This document shows positions 1 to 7,872 of a DNA stretch of 23,641 nucleotides, piece after piece. The stretch's first letter is position 1, and each line of letters begins with the position of its first letter. The notes below the pieces were generated by a model that saw nothing but the letters and a program-made list of their open reading frames with translations, did not search any database and was not told where the DNA came from. A program made the position numbers and the translations under genes. Source of the DNA: JBOFEH01 sp051650265 (GTDB lineage Bacteria; Bacillota; Clostridia; Lachnospirales; Cellulosilyticaceae); contig JBOFIR010000249.1 in NCBI GenBank assembly GCA_051650265.1, positions 1 to 23,641 of the forward strand, in the 5' to 3' direction.

Positions 1-56
1 GTTAGAACGCCGCCCTGTCACGGCGGAGGTCGAGGGTTCGAGTCCCTTCTGGGTCG
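1..56 (+). tRNA. tRNA-Asp (anticodon GTC), 5' end cut off by the window
   Basis: The anticodon stem CCGCC/GGCGG (10-14 and 22-26) encloses a 7-base loop with anticodon GTC at 17-19. A standard T-arm with GGTTCGAGTCC follows. The 3' acceptor strand CTGGGTC is at 49-55 with discriminator G at 56. The 5' acceptor strand and the start of the D-arm lie outside the window. CCA is not encoded. It sits 4 bases before tRNA-Val, so both belong to one tRNA transcription unit. Confidence 0.95.
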
Positions 57-60
57 TTAT

Positions 61-133
61 GGTCGCTTAGCTCAGCTGGGAGAGCACCTGCCTTACAAGC
101 AGGGGGTCGCAGGTTCGAGCCCTGCAGCGACCA
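61..133 (+). tRNA. tRNA-Val (anticodon TAC)
   Basis: The full cloverleaf is visible. Acceptor GGTCGCT (61-67) pairs with AGCGACC (126-132), with discriminator A at 133. Anticodon stem CCTGC/GCAGG (87-91, 99-103) holds anticodon TAC at 94-96. The T-arm contains GGTTCGAGCC. CCA is not encoded and must be added after transcription. It is the last tRNA of the cluster and is followed by an intrinsic terminator. Confidence 0.97.
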
Positions 134-150
134 TTTTATTTGTTTTTAGA

Positions 151-176
151 ACACACCTTTTTAGGTGTGTTTTTTT
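151..176 (+). terminator. Intrinsic terminator of the tRNA cluster
   Basis: Stem ACACACCT (151-158) and AGGTGTGT (163-170) around a TTTT loop, followed by six T residues (171-176). It lies 17 bases after tRNA-Val and before the chemoreceptor gene. Confidence 0.9.
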
Positions 177-200
177 GTACCTAAAATAAGCTTGTGCATA

Positions 201-209
201 TGCTATAAG
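201..209 (+). promoter_or_regulatory. Possible extended -10 promoter of the chemoreceptor gene
   Basis: TGCTATAAG fits the extended -10 pattern TGnTATAAT, 26 bases before the ATG at 235. No good -35 hexamer is present at normal spacing. Only the position and this one motif support the call. Confidence 0.35.
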
Positions 210-234
210 TAGATGGTATATGGAGGGATGTAAT

Positions 235-1710
235 ATGAATACCCAGATTACAAAACGTGAACAAGAGATTAACCATATTATTAAACGTATATTAGGATGG
301 TGTTTAATCGTTCTTCTAATTTTGGCAGTAATCAAAGTATTTGTTGCACCAGTAGGTTATTTTACTTCAGTGAGAGGATTCTTGTATTGTATACAGTGGT
401 TTTTTGTACTGGTGCCTTTTTTAGGATATAAAAAATGGGGAAATACGCCATATTACAAACATATGGCGCTTGTAGGTATGCAATTATGTAATATGAGCCT
501 CTATTTATCAAGCTGGATTTATGGGGCAATAGTAGGAATCATTACGATTTATTTGGCGGCGCTTTATGACGACCGCACACTTATTATACGTTATATTCTT
601 ATCAATACAGTCACTTTTATAATTATTGGGATCAGTGTCATCACAATAGATGCAGGGATGACTTTTGTAGTAGGTACAAAGAGTATGCTGCTTTTTATAG
701 GTTATGTGACCATAGAGATTATTGCCTTAGGAATCATTATGTTGGTGGGGAGTGAAACCAATCGATCTTTGACTGCAGAAGGGGAAGCTTTAAGAAAGGC
801 AATAGAGTTGCAACGGGATGAAGTACGGACAATTGCAAGTTCACTGCAAGATGCTGTAAAGATTTTAGGTAAGAAGCTTGAGGAAAGTACAGATGCCGTA
901 CAGATGGTTAGTAGCCATATGGCATCTATTGTGAATGAGACGCAGGAAGGGATAGAAGCACTAGAATCTATTAAGATTTGGATGCAGAAAGCACGATTAG
1001 AGGTAGGAAACTTACATGAGCATACGAAAGTGGTCATGAGCAATACTGCAGTGATAGGAGAGCAGGCCACTTCCAATCAAGAGAAAATTAGCCGTGTTGT
1101 CAAAGACATGGGTGAATTACAGACGCTTAATGGGCACTCAGAAGAGGTGGTAACGGCACTTATCAGTCAGATGAAACAAATCAATGCCTCATTGACCTTA
1201 ATTGCGAAAGTGACAGCTCAAACAAATTTACTGAGTCTCAACGCACGCATTGAAGCGGCACGTGCAGGGCAATTTGGTGCAGGATTTGCAGTGGTAGCAG
1301 TAGAAATCCAAAAACTTGCAGATGCCTCTGCAGGGGCATCAGAGGAGATTGGTAAGCAGATCCAGCAGATGAATTTGCGTATTGAAGATGTGATTAGCTA
1401 TATTGGCAATGTGCATCACCTTATTGGTCAGAATACCACAGCGATTGAAGGGATGTCAGGGGACTATCAGTCACTGTATCGTGTTCAAAATGACAATAGC
1501 AGGCAGGTTGAATTGGTGAGTACAGCAATAGGTATGATATCGGAGCAATCTCAGACTATGGAAGAACAGGTGGATGAAGTAACAGGAAAGAATAAGGAGA
1601 ATCTAGAGCATGTCACGTCTATTTCTGCAGCATTACAAGAGTTAACCGCAACAATTGGTGAAATATCAGAGCAGACAGCACGTATTTATGAAATGTCAGA
1701 GAAGCAATAA
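235..1710 (+). CDS. Methyl-accepting chemotaxis-type receptor with multi-helix membrane domain
   Basis: Signal transducer expected to control the CheA/CheW kinase complex from the membrane. ATG 235 is preferred because GGAGGG (222-227) lies at proper distance; an in-frame ATG at 220 lies upstream of that site. The product is 491 residues. Residues about 20-167 form roughly six hydrophobic helices with short loops, so there is no sizeable extracytoplasmic ligand domain and no obvious HAMP domain. A long helical cytoplasmic region follows. It carries the conserved receptor hairpin, seen as NLLSLNARIEAARAG then GFAVVAVEIQKLAD, the CheW/CheA contact tip. The input probably comes from the membrane or the small loops; the ligand is unknown. 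It appears to be transcribed alone after the tRNA terminator. The family call is firm, the signal sensed is not. Confidence 0.9.
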   Translation: MNTQITKREQEINHIIKRILGWCLIVLLILAVIKVFVAPVGYFTSVRGFLYCIQWFFVLVPFLGYKKWGNTPYYKHMALVGMQLCNMSLYLSSWIYGAIVGIITIYLAALYDDRTLIIRYILINTVTFIIIGISVITIDAGMTFVVGTKSMLLFIGYVTIEIIALGIIMLVGSETNRSLTAEGEALRKAIELQRDEVRTIASSLQDAVKILGKKLEESTDAVQMVSSHMASIVNETQEGIEALESIKIWMQKARLEVGNLHEHTKVVMSNTAVIGEQATSNQEKISRVVKDMGELQTLNGHSEEVVTALISQMKQINASLTLIAKVTAQTNLLSLNARIEAARAGQFGAGFAVVAVEIQKLADASAGASEEIGKQIQQMNLRIEDVISYIGNVHHLIGQNTTAIEGMSGDYQSLYRVQNDNSRQVELVSTAIGMISEQSQTMEEQVDEVTGKNKENLEHVTSISAALQELTATIGEISEQTARIYEMSEKQ

Positions 1711-1712
1711 TA

Positions 1713-1721
1713 TGGTATACT
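1713..1721 (+). promoter_or_regulatory. Possible extended -10 promoter for the Nudix-dinB pair
   Basis: TGGTATACT right after the chemoreceptor stop codon matches the extended -10 pattern TGnTATAAT closely. No convincing -35 hexamer is present. It would start transcription about 35 bases before the Nudix ATG. Confidence 0.4.
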
Positions 1722-1764
1722 AACTAGAGTTATTTCTACAAGAAGAATGAGGAGTGATTAGCAA

Positions 1765-2379
1765 ATGAAGATTACAGACCGAATCAAAACATTAACACCA
1801 TTGGCCCAAACCAAATTTTTAAATATGTTTGATGTGATGTATCAGAATAAGTGTGGGCAAGAACGTCACTGGATGGTTGCATCACGCAAGTCCTATGAAT
1901 GTCTAGAGAAACAATATTTTGATAATGAAGAAGATCAAGTAGATGCAGTGGTGATTGCGGCCTATCATCAGGAACATGAGGCAGTAGTACTTGTCAGGCA
2001 ATATCGTGTGCCGCTCAATGACTATGTATATGAATTACCAGCGGGATTAGTGGAAGATGGACTAGGAACAAATGAGACACTTGCTAAGGAACTTAAGGAG
2101 GAGACTGGACTTGAGTTTGTCAAACAGATCACATCGGCAAGCCACCCTAAGGTTTACTTATCAGCGGGAATGACGGATGAGTCAGTAGCATTTGCGTACT
2201 GTATTTGTAAGGGGGAACTCAGTACAGAGGGACTAGAGGCAGATGAAGATTTAGAGCCAGTACTCGTAACAAGAGAGGCGGTACGTACGCTATTAGAAGG
2301 GGAACATAAAATTGATATCAAAGCCTATATGTTGTTGCAGAGTTTTGAACGTATAGGTGGCGCGTTATTTGAGGAATAA
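1765..2379 (+). CDS. Nudix hydrolase, ADP-ribose pyrophosphatase-like
   Basis: Probable hydrolase of ADP-ribose or related nucleoside diphosphate-sugars in the cytoplasm. The 204-residue length and the PAGLVEDG segment at about 92-99 are typical of the ADP-ribose pyrophosphatase branch. The Nudix box lies at residues 94-116 and its metal-binding core KELKEETGL is intact at 108-116. Two positions differ from the consensus: the Glu five residues after the first Gly is Leu100, and the Arg of REUxEE is Lys108. GAGGAGTGA about ten bases upstream supports the ATG. The stop is 2 bases before dinB, so the two are co-transcribed, which may pair nucleotide-pool cleaning with DNA damage tolerance (inference). 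Confidence 0.85.
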   Translation: MKITDRIKTLTPLAQTKFLNMFDVMYQNKCGQERHWMVASRKSYECLEKQYFDNEEDQVDAVVIAAYHQEHEAVVLVRQYRVPLNDYVYELPAGLVEDGLGTNETLAKELKEETGLEFVKQITSASHPKVYLSAGMTDESVAFAYCICKGELSTEGLEADEDLEPVLVTREAVRTLLEGEHKIDIKAYMLLQSFERIGGALFEE

Positions 2380-2381
2380 AG

Positions 2382-3458
2382 ATGCAGTCAACGCGTAAGA
2401 TCATTCATGTAGATATGGATGCTTTTTATGCTTCAGTGGAAAAGAGAGAGAATCCAGAGCTAGAAGGTAAACCCATTATTGTAGGGGGGAAACCACATGA
2501 ACGAGGTGTTGTTGCAACGTGTTCTTATGAGGCTAGGGCATACGGTATTCATTCTGCGATGTCATCCCGAATGGCCTATAATTTGTGTCCTCATGCTATT
2601 TTTATCAAACCAAGACATGAGCTTTATAAAAGTATTTCCCTAGAAATTCGCGAGATTTTTAGCCGCTATACAGACCAAATTGAGCCACTTTCGCTAGATG
2701 AGGCGTATTTGGATGTGACAGTGAACAAGAAGCAGATGGCTTTGGCAACGCATATAGCAAGAGCAATCAAAGAAGATATTCAAAAGGAACTGAATCTGAG
2801 TGCATCAGCGGGTGTATCTTATAATAAGTTTCTTGCAAAAATTGCTTCAGATTTGTATAAGCCAGCAGGCCTAGCGGTAATCAGACCGGAGCAAAGCGAC
2901 GTCTTTTTGGCGCAGCTTCCTATTGAAAAATTTCATGGGGTGGGAGAGGTTACATCTAAGTCACTTAGAAAGATCGGTGTACGCACAGGGGCTGATCTGA
3001 AGCGGCTCGAGTTAGGATATTTGGTGACGTTGTTTGGTAAGAGAGGCCATATTCTTTATGATTTTGCAAGGGGAATTGATCATAGACCTGTACAAAGTCA
3101 GCGGTGTCGTAAGTCAATCGGGGCAGAAACAACTTTTAAGGAAGATAAATCTGATGAACCCGAGCAACTTCTTGGTGCACTTGAAGCGATTGTTGAGAAA
3201 GTGAGCTATCGTATGATGGTTGCACATCAGAAGGCCAAAACACTTACCTTAAAGATTAAGTATGAAGACTTTACTCAGATTACCAGAAGCCTAACAGTAC
3301 CTGTACCTATTCAAAATAGCACCCAGATTAATCAGTATCTTCCGCTATTGATCAGTAAGGTAGAGCGGCGTTACAAGAAAGTGAGGTTAGTTGGGCTGAC
3401 CTTATCAGGGTGTATGGAAGAGAATGAGGAAGTTTATGAGAATCTAATGTTATTTTGA
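2382..3458 (+). CDS. dinB: DNA polymerase IV (Y-family translesion polymerase)
   Basis: Error-prone polymerase that extends past damaged template bases. The product is 358 residues, usual for the family. The palm opens with HVDMDAFYASVE, giving catalytic Asp11 and a Phe15-Tyr16 steric-gate region. The fingers contain SYEARAYGI. SLDEAYLDV supplies the second catalytic pair, Asp106-Glu107. A helix-hairpin-helix thumb region and little-finger domain follow. The chain ends in ENLMLF, which resembles the QLxLF sliding-clamp binding motif. The ATG lies 2 bases after the Nudix stop and uses GAGGAA inside the end of that gene as ribosome-binding site. No LexA box was recognised upstream. A bidirectional terminator follows. 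Confidence 0.96.
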   Translation: MQSTRKIIHVDMDAFYASVEKRENPELEGKPIIVGGKPHERGVVATCSYEARAYGIHSAMSSRMAYNLCPHAIFIKPRHELYKSISLEIREIFSRYTDQIEPLSLDEAYLDVTVNKKQMALATHIARAIKEDIQKELNLSASAGVSYNKFLAKIASDLYKPAGLAVIRPEQSDVFLAQLPIEKFHGVGEVTSKSLRKIGVRTGADLKRLELGYLVTLFGKRGHILYDFARGIDHRPVQSQRCRKSIGAETTFKEDKSDEPEQLLGALEAIVEKVSYRMMVAHQKAKTLTLKIKYEDFTQITRSLTVPVPIQNSTQINQYLPLLISKVERRYKKVRLVGLTLSGCMEENEEVYENLMLF

Positions 3459-3465
3459 TAAAGCA

Positions 3466-3514
3466 AAAGCTCTTCAACAGTGCATGTTATCATGCATTGT
3501 TGAAGAGCTTTTTT
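3466..3514. terminator. Bidirectional terminator between dinB and the MATE gene
   Basis: Long stem: 3466-3486 pairs with 3491-3511 around a TTAT loop, with one mismatch-type interruption. Its core arms are AAGCTCTTCAACA and TGTTGAAGAGCTT. T residues follow on the plus strand, and the complementary run of A before it serves the minus strand. It lies in the convergent gap and overlaps the last codon of the MATE gene. Confidence 0.9.
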
Positions 3515-4871
3515 ATGCTTCTTCAGTAGCAGTAAGTGGCTGTGCCGTAACACCTTTTGTTTGCCAAGTACCACGCCTGTAGTAGATGTAAACAACAAAC
3601 CAACCGACTATCCAACCAATTGGAATACCAAGCCATACGCCTTTGATTCCCATAAAAGATGAGAGGAGATAGGAGGCTGGGATACGAACGAGCCAAAGTG
3701 AGATCAATGAACTGATTAGGGAGAAGATGGAGGCGCCAGCACCACGCACCGCGCTAGTCCACATAAAGGATGTGGAAATGATAATAAAGGCGGGACCAAT
3801 GGCTAGGAGATAAGATGCACCAATCTCCACCACTTCAGGTGTCGTATTAAATAGGCTAATGAGCTCTTCACTAAAGACTACAAAGAGTGAGGCAACAACG
3901 GCTGCGAGTAGAATACTCATCTTGATCGAGGCGCGTACCCCTTTCTTGATACGTTCGTATTGTCCTGCACCCATATTTTGTGCGACAAAAGTAGAGACTG
4001 CAGCGCCAAGATTCATAATAGGAATAGAGATAAAACTTTCAATCTTGGTACCAGCACCAAAGGCAGCCATCGCATAGGTACCATAACCGTTCACCAATGA
4101 TTGAAGTGCAATATTTCCTAAAGAAAAAAGCATCTGTTGAATAGCGCTAGGAATACCAAGCTCCATTCCTTTGAGGAAAATATGGCGATCATAGACGAGA
4201 TGTCTGAGGTCGACCTTTAAAATAGCATGACGTTTATTAAGGTACACCACACTAAATATAAATGAAACACCTTGTGCAATGACTGTAGCAAGGGCAACCC
4301 CAGCAATCCCCATATCAAAGGCAATCACAAAGATAACGTCCAAAATAATATTGAGGACTGTTGCAATAATCAAGAAAATAAGTGGATTTTTGGAATCTCC
4401 GAGACCACGTAAAATGGCGCTGATCCCGTTATAGCCTGCAGAAAAAAGTGTTCCAATAAAAATAATGATGAGATATTCTTGTGCAAGGGGAATAATATTT
4501 GCAGGTGTATTCATCATATGAAGGAGAGGACCACTTGCAAAAAGCCCAATAAGTGTAATAACAAGAGAGCCAACTCCAATAAAGATATAAGTGGTATCAA
4601 TAGTGGCTTTAACACACTTCATGTCTCTTGAACCATAATACTGAGAAACCAGTATAGAGAAGCCTAAGGTGATCCCCATAAGTAAAGAGGTTAGTAAGAA
4701 CATAATAGGGCTTGCGCCGGATACGGCCGCCATAGCGTCTGTTCCTACAAATTGTCCGACGATAATACTGTCAGCTGTGTTATAGAGCTGTTGAAATAAA
4801 CTTCCGATGAGCATAGGGAGTGCAAAATAAAAAATCGCTTTACCCTCATGCCCCGATGTCAAATCTTTCAT
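3513..4871 (-). CDS. MATE family multidrug/Na+ antiporter
   Basis: Integral membrane exporter of the MATE family, expected to expel drugs or metabolites in exchange for Na+ or H+. The product is 452 residues with about twelve hydrophobic segments. Its N-terminus, with SLFQQLYNTADSIIVGQFVG, is the classic first-helix region of clostridial MATE proteins; the pseudo-twofold repeat begins near the middle (GIPSAIQQMLFSLGN). The start at 4871 is chosen because, read on the minus strand, GGGAGG lies 7 bases before this ATG; an in-frame ATG at 4910 gives 13 extra, non-conserved residues. The tail is hydrophilic. The substrate cannot be told from sequence. The gene is divergent from the acetyltransferase gene. 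Confidence 0.93.
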   Translation of the reverse strand: MKDLTSGHEGKAIFYFALPMLIGSLFQQLYNTADSIIVGQFVGTDAMAAVSGASPIMFLLTSLLMGITLGFSILVSQYYGSRDMKCVKATIDTTYIFIGVGSLVITLIGLFASGPLLHMMNTPANIIPLAQEYLIIIFIGTLFSAGYNGISAILRGLGDSKNPLIFLIIATVLNIILDVIFVIAFDMGIAGVALATVIAQGVSFIFSVVYLNKRHAILKVDLRHLVYDRHIFLKGMELGIPSAIQQMLFSLGNIALQSLVNGYGTYAMAAFGAGTKIESFISIPIMNLGAAVSTFVAQNMGAGQYERIKKGVRASIKMSILLAAVVASLFVVFSEELISLFNTTPEVVEIGASYLLAIGPAFIIISTSFMWTSAVRGAGASIFSLISSLISLWLVRIPASYLLSSFMGIKGVWLGIPIGWIVGWFVVYIYYRRGTWQTKGVTAQPLTATEEA

Positions 4872-4895
4872 ATGTAACCTCCCGATGAAATAAGC

Positions 4896-4910
4896 GTGAC
4901 GAAGTGTCAC
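4896..4910. promoter_or_regulatory. Inverted repeat upstream of the MATE gene, possible operator
   Basis: GTGAC (4896-4900) and GTCAC (4906-4910) form a 5-base inverted repeat with a 5-base spacer, 25 bases upstream of the MATE start. This is the usual place for a repressor site or a small leader hairpin. No regulator gene is adjacent, so the role is inferred from position only. Confidence 0.3.
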
Positions 4911-4977
4911 ATTCTGATTCGTGCAGTTTCTAGTTTAGCAGATTTACAAAGTTTGGTATAGTGAAAAACTTGACATA

Positions 4978-4986
4978 TGTTATAAT
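4978..4986 (+). promoter_or_regulatory. Extended -10 promoter of the acetyltransferase gene
   Basis: TGTTATAAT is a perfect extended -10 element, 32 bases before the chosen ATG at 5018. The TTGACA at 4970 is too close (5 bases) to act as its -35. Transcription from here would begin near 4993, which rules out the in-frame start at 4961. Confidence 0.6.
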
Positions 4987-5017
4987 AAAGGCAAAAACAA
5001 CCTTGAAAGGAATAAAA

Positions 5018-5485
5018 ATGATGACTCAAAAGAGACAATGGATGATCAAATCTTATCAGGATCTAACAAGAGATGAACTCTATGAAATTGTAAAAGCACG
5101 CTTTGAGGTATTTGTGATGGAGCAACGCATTACCTGTGAAAACGACTTTGATGATGTAGATAAACAATGTCATCACATCTTTACCTATGAAAATGGAAAG
5201 GTCGTAGCCTATGCACGTCTGATTCCAAGTGGGATTAGTTATGAGACTGCATCAATTGGTCGTGTGCTTGTATTAGAGCAGGTGCGTCGCAAAGGTGTAG
5301 CAAAAGAGATGATGGAACGAAGTGTAGAATGGATGAGCACCGCGTGGGATATAGAGGCAATTACGCTCTCTGCACAAGAATATGTGGTACCCCTTTATGA
5401 ATCTGTAGGATTTAGACCAATCTCAGAAGTGTATGAGGAAGCAGAGATTCCTCATGTGAAAATGAAATATACAAGAGGATATTAG
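5018..5485 (+). CDS. GNAT acetyltransferase, ElaA family
   Basis: Small cytoplasmic N-acetyltransferase using acetyl-CoA; the natural acceptor of the ElaA family is not established. The product is 155 residues from ATG 5018, chosen because GAAAGG (5005-5010) and an extended -10 promoter precede it. ElaA hallmarks are visible: ARFEVFVMEQR near residues 27-37, then DDVDKQCHHIF at 45-55, then the acetyl-CoA loop GRVLVLEQVRRKGVA at 81-95. A C-terminal region with VVPLYESVGF follows, normal for GNAT folds. It is a single gene, divergent from the MATE pump. An ATG immediately after 5018 is an equally possible initiator. Confidence 0.9.
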   Translation: MMTQKRQWMIKSYQDLTRDELYEIVKARFEVFVMEQRITCENDFDDVDKQCHHIFTYENGKVVAYARLIPSGISYETASIGRVLVLEQVRRKGVAKEMMERSVEWMSTAWDIEAITLSAQEYVVPLYESVGFRPISEVYEEAEIPHVKMKYTRGY

Positions 5486-5572
5486 TGGCAGGTGAGGGGT
5501 TGTAGTTGGGATCACTTTTGTAACGTTTGATTAAATATTATAAAAAATAAAGAAAATTTTATTCGTTCATAG

Positions 5573-5578
5573 TATACT
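5573..5578 (+). promoter_or_regulatory. Possible -10 box for the carboxypeptidase gene
   Basis: TATACT lies 35 bases before the ATG at 5614 in a very AT-rich gap. No recognisable -35 hexamer is at 16-18 bases. Support is limited to this motif and its position. Confidence 0.3.
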
Positions 5579-5613
5579 AGATAGGACATAAAAAAAGAAA
5601 AAGGGGGAATAAC

Positions 5614-7110
5614 ATGGAAGTACTTCAAGGACTAAAAGAACAAGTTAAAAAAATAGGTGATTATAGGCATGCGGCAATGATTCTCTCGTGGGACATGGAA
5701 ACCCATATGCCAAAGAAAGGTGCAGATGCACATATCAGTGCATTAACAACTTTATCAGGAGAAGCATTCAAAATGAGTGTATCTGAGGAGATGAGGGACC
5801 AACTTGAAGCACTTAGAGTGCCAGAACGGTACAAAGAATTAGATGCAGTGGATCAAGCCATGGTGGAGCATCTTTATGAAGAGTATCTACAGTGTAAAAA
5901 TATCCCATCAGCACTTTATGAGCGTTATGTGGAGACATCATCTCGTTCTCAAAATACATGGCTTAAGGCAAAGCACGAAGCAGATTTTGATAAGATGAAG
6001 CCTTATTTTGAAGAAATGATTGCCCTTCAAAAAGAAATGGCACATTATATTAATCCAACTAAAGATCCTTATGATGTGTTATTAGATACCTATGAAAAAG
6101 GAATCACAGCAGATAAGATTACTGATCTTTTTGATGCGCTCAAGGAAGGCACAGTACCTCTTATTGAAGCCATTGGAAAAAAGGGTATTGTAGATGAACA
6201 GCCATTTGTAGGGGACTTTGATAAGGTAAGGCAACAGACATTTGCACACTATTTACTTGATGTGATGGGGTATGACCTTGAGGCAGGACGTCTTGATGAA
6301 AGTGAGCATCCTTTTACAATAGGAGAGGCACCTTATGATGTACGTATTACAACTCACTATGATTTGAGGGATATCAGATCCTCTGCATTTAGTGTAATTC
6401 ATGAGGGCGGGCATGCAATCTATGAGCAGCAGATTATGCCAAAGCTGATTGGAACAGGACTTGCTACTGGGACTTCTATGGGAATCCATGAGAGTCAATC
6501 CAGATTCTTTGAGAATATCATAGGAAGAAGTAAAGCCTTTTGGACTTGTCACTATCCTAAAGTACAGGAAATCTTCCCACAGTTTAAGCAGATGGACCTT
6601 GAAACTTTCTATAAAGGTAATAATATCGTTAAGCCTTCATTGATTCGTACAGAGGCAGATGAGCTTACGTATAATCTTCATGTGATTATACGATTCGAAC
6701 TTGAACGGGATTTGTTTAGTGGCAAATTGGCAGTGGCAGATCTACCAGAGGCATGGCATGCCAAGATGAAGCATTATCTTGGGGTAGTGCCAACAAGTCA
6801 TACAGATGGCGTACTTCAAGATACACATTGGCCATCAGGGATGTTTGGGTACTTCCCATCCTATGCATTAGGAAATATTTATGGGGGACAGTTCCTAGAG
6901 GCACTTGTAGGAGCGTTAGGTCCAATTGAAACATTGATCCATGAGGGAAGACTTGATCAGGTGAGAGCGTGGCTTGGTAAACATATTCATCAGTATGGAA
7001 AGATGAAGACACCTACACAGATTGTAGAAGAATTGTGTGGTACGGGTCTAGATGCACAGCCAATTATTCGATATTATACAAAAAAATACAGCCAAATTTA
7101 TGAGCTATAG
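5614..7110 (+). CDS. Carboxypeptidase Taq-type metallopeptidase (M32 family)
   Basis: Zinc-dependent carboxypeptidase that trims C-terminal residues from peptides in the cytoplasm; no signal peptide is present. The 498-residue length is normal for M32. The family's ordered motifs are all present: HPF at 232-234, DVRITT at 242-247, zinc-binding HEGGH at 263-267, then HESQSRFFEN with the third metal-ligand Glu, IRTEADELTY, and GVLQDTHWPSG near the C-terminus. The ATG follows a strong AAGGGGG site. The pentapeptide-repeat gene begins 14 bases after the stop, so they are probably co-transcribed. No active-site residue appears to be missing. Confidence 0.96.
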   Translation: MEVLQGLKEQVKKIGDYRHAAMILSWDMETHMPKKGADAHISALTTLSGEAFKMSVSEEMRDQLEALRVPERYKELDAVDQAMVEHLYEEYLQCKNIPSALYERYVETSSRSQNTWLKAKHEADFDKMKPYFEEMIALQKEMAHYINPTKDPYDVLLDTYEKGITADKITDLFDALKEGTVPLIEAIGKKGIVDEQPFVGDFDKVRQQTFAHYLLDVMGYDLEAGRLDESEHPFTIGEAPYDVRITTHYDLRDIRSSAFSVIHEGGHAIYEQQIMPKLIGTGLATGTSMGIHESQSRFFENIIGRSKAFWTCHYPKVQEIFPQFKQMDLETFYKGNNIVKPSLIRTEADELTYNLHVIIRFELERDLFSGKLAVADLPEAWHAKMKHYLGVVPTSHTDGVLQDTHWPSGMFGYFPSYALGNIYGGQFLEALVGALGPIETLIHEGRLDQVRAWLGKHIHQYGKMKTPTQIVEELCGTGLDAQPIIRYYTKKYSQIYEL

Positions 7111-7124
7111 AATAGGGGTATTGC

Positions 7125-7796
7125 ATGAAAAATACAAAAGAGCAAAAGCTTTTACTACCACATATTGAAGCGGTCATGCCGTTTGAAGGAGAATGTATAC
7201 TTGATGATGAACAACTCATCGAGGGCAAACATCTCAAGGATTTGTGGATTGAGGAGAGCAACTGTAATTATGTTGTTTTTAAAGAATGTATTTTAGAAAA
7301 TGTAGTTTTTGTAGATGTACAGCTTGAGCGGATGGAACTAAGTAATGTGCTTCTTAAAAAGTGCGACTTATCTAATGCCAATTTGGAACATGCAATCTTA
7401 CACCGTGTGCGCTTTGAGGAGTGCAAACTAGTGGGTACATACATGCCAGAATCAACTTTGCAGTATGTACAGTTTGAAAACTGTATGGCAAATTACCTTA
7501 ATCTAGGTTTTTCACATATGAAAGAAGTTCAGTTCAATGACTGCCAACTAAGTGAGAGCTATTTTGGAGAATGTGGTTTAAAACAGGTACATTACAAAAA
7601 CTGTATGTTAGGGCGTGCAGACTTTGCCGGTACAAGGCTAGCAGGGGTGGACCTCTCAAGTTCTAGTATTGATGGGGTCAAGGTGAAGTTAGAGGATCTT
7701 AAAAAACTCAAGATTAATCCGATACAAGCATTAGAATTTGCAAAAATGTTAGGTGTAGAAATAGTGGAACAAAATGAAGGGAACAATCGTCTATAA
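7125..7796 (+). CDS. Pentapeptide-repeat protein, Qnr-like
   Basis: Residues about 45-185 are pentapeptide repeats of the A/C-(D/N)-L-x-x type and should fold as a right-handed four-sided beta-helix. Examples are CDLSNANLEHA at 80-90 and ADFAGTRLAGVDLSSSSIDG at 165-184. Cysteines recur at 80, 100, 120, 140, 150 and 160, so several fall on the same corner of successive 20-residue coils. The C-terminal segment INPIQALEFAKMLGVEIVE (197-215) resembles the dimerising end of Qnr-type proteins, which mimic DNA and protect gyrase from quinolones. Resistance activity here is only an inference from architecture. The gene is translated from GGGG before ATG 7125, 14 bases after the carboxypeptidase. Confidence 0.8.
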   Translation: MKNTKEQKLLLPHIEAVMPFEGECILDDEQLIEGKHLKDLWIEESNCNYVVFKECILENVVFVDVQLERMELSNVLLKKCDLSNANLEHAILHRVRFEECKLVGTYMPESTLQYVQFENCMANYLNLGFSHMKEVQFNDCQLSESYFGECGLKQVHYKNCMLGRADFAGTRLAGVDLSSSSIDGVKVKLEDLKKLKINPIQALEFAKMLGVEIVEQNEGNNRL

Positions 7797-7872
7797 AGAG
7801 AAGACCTTTTTGGTGCATAACTTTCAAGGAGAAATGAGAAGCTAACACTAATCTATTCCAAGGAGGCTGCAT

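Noticed and set aside
93..335. Minus-strand open frame over the tRNA-Val region
   Set aside because: It crosses a tRNA gene, its terminator and the start of the chemoreceptor gene; its tail reads like the translated tRNA T-arm, a common false call.
4970..4986. TTGACA followed by TATAAT before the ElaA gene as a standard promoter
   Set aside because: The two boxes are only 5 bases apart, too close to act as one promoter; only the extended -10 is kept.
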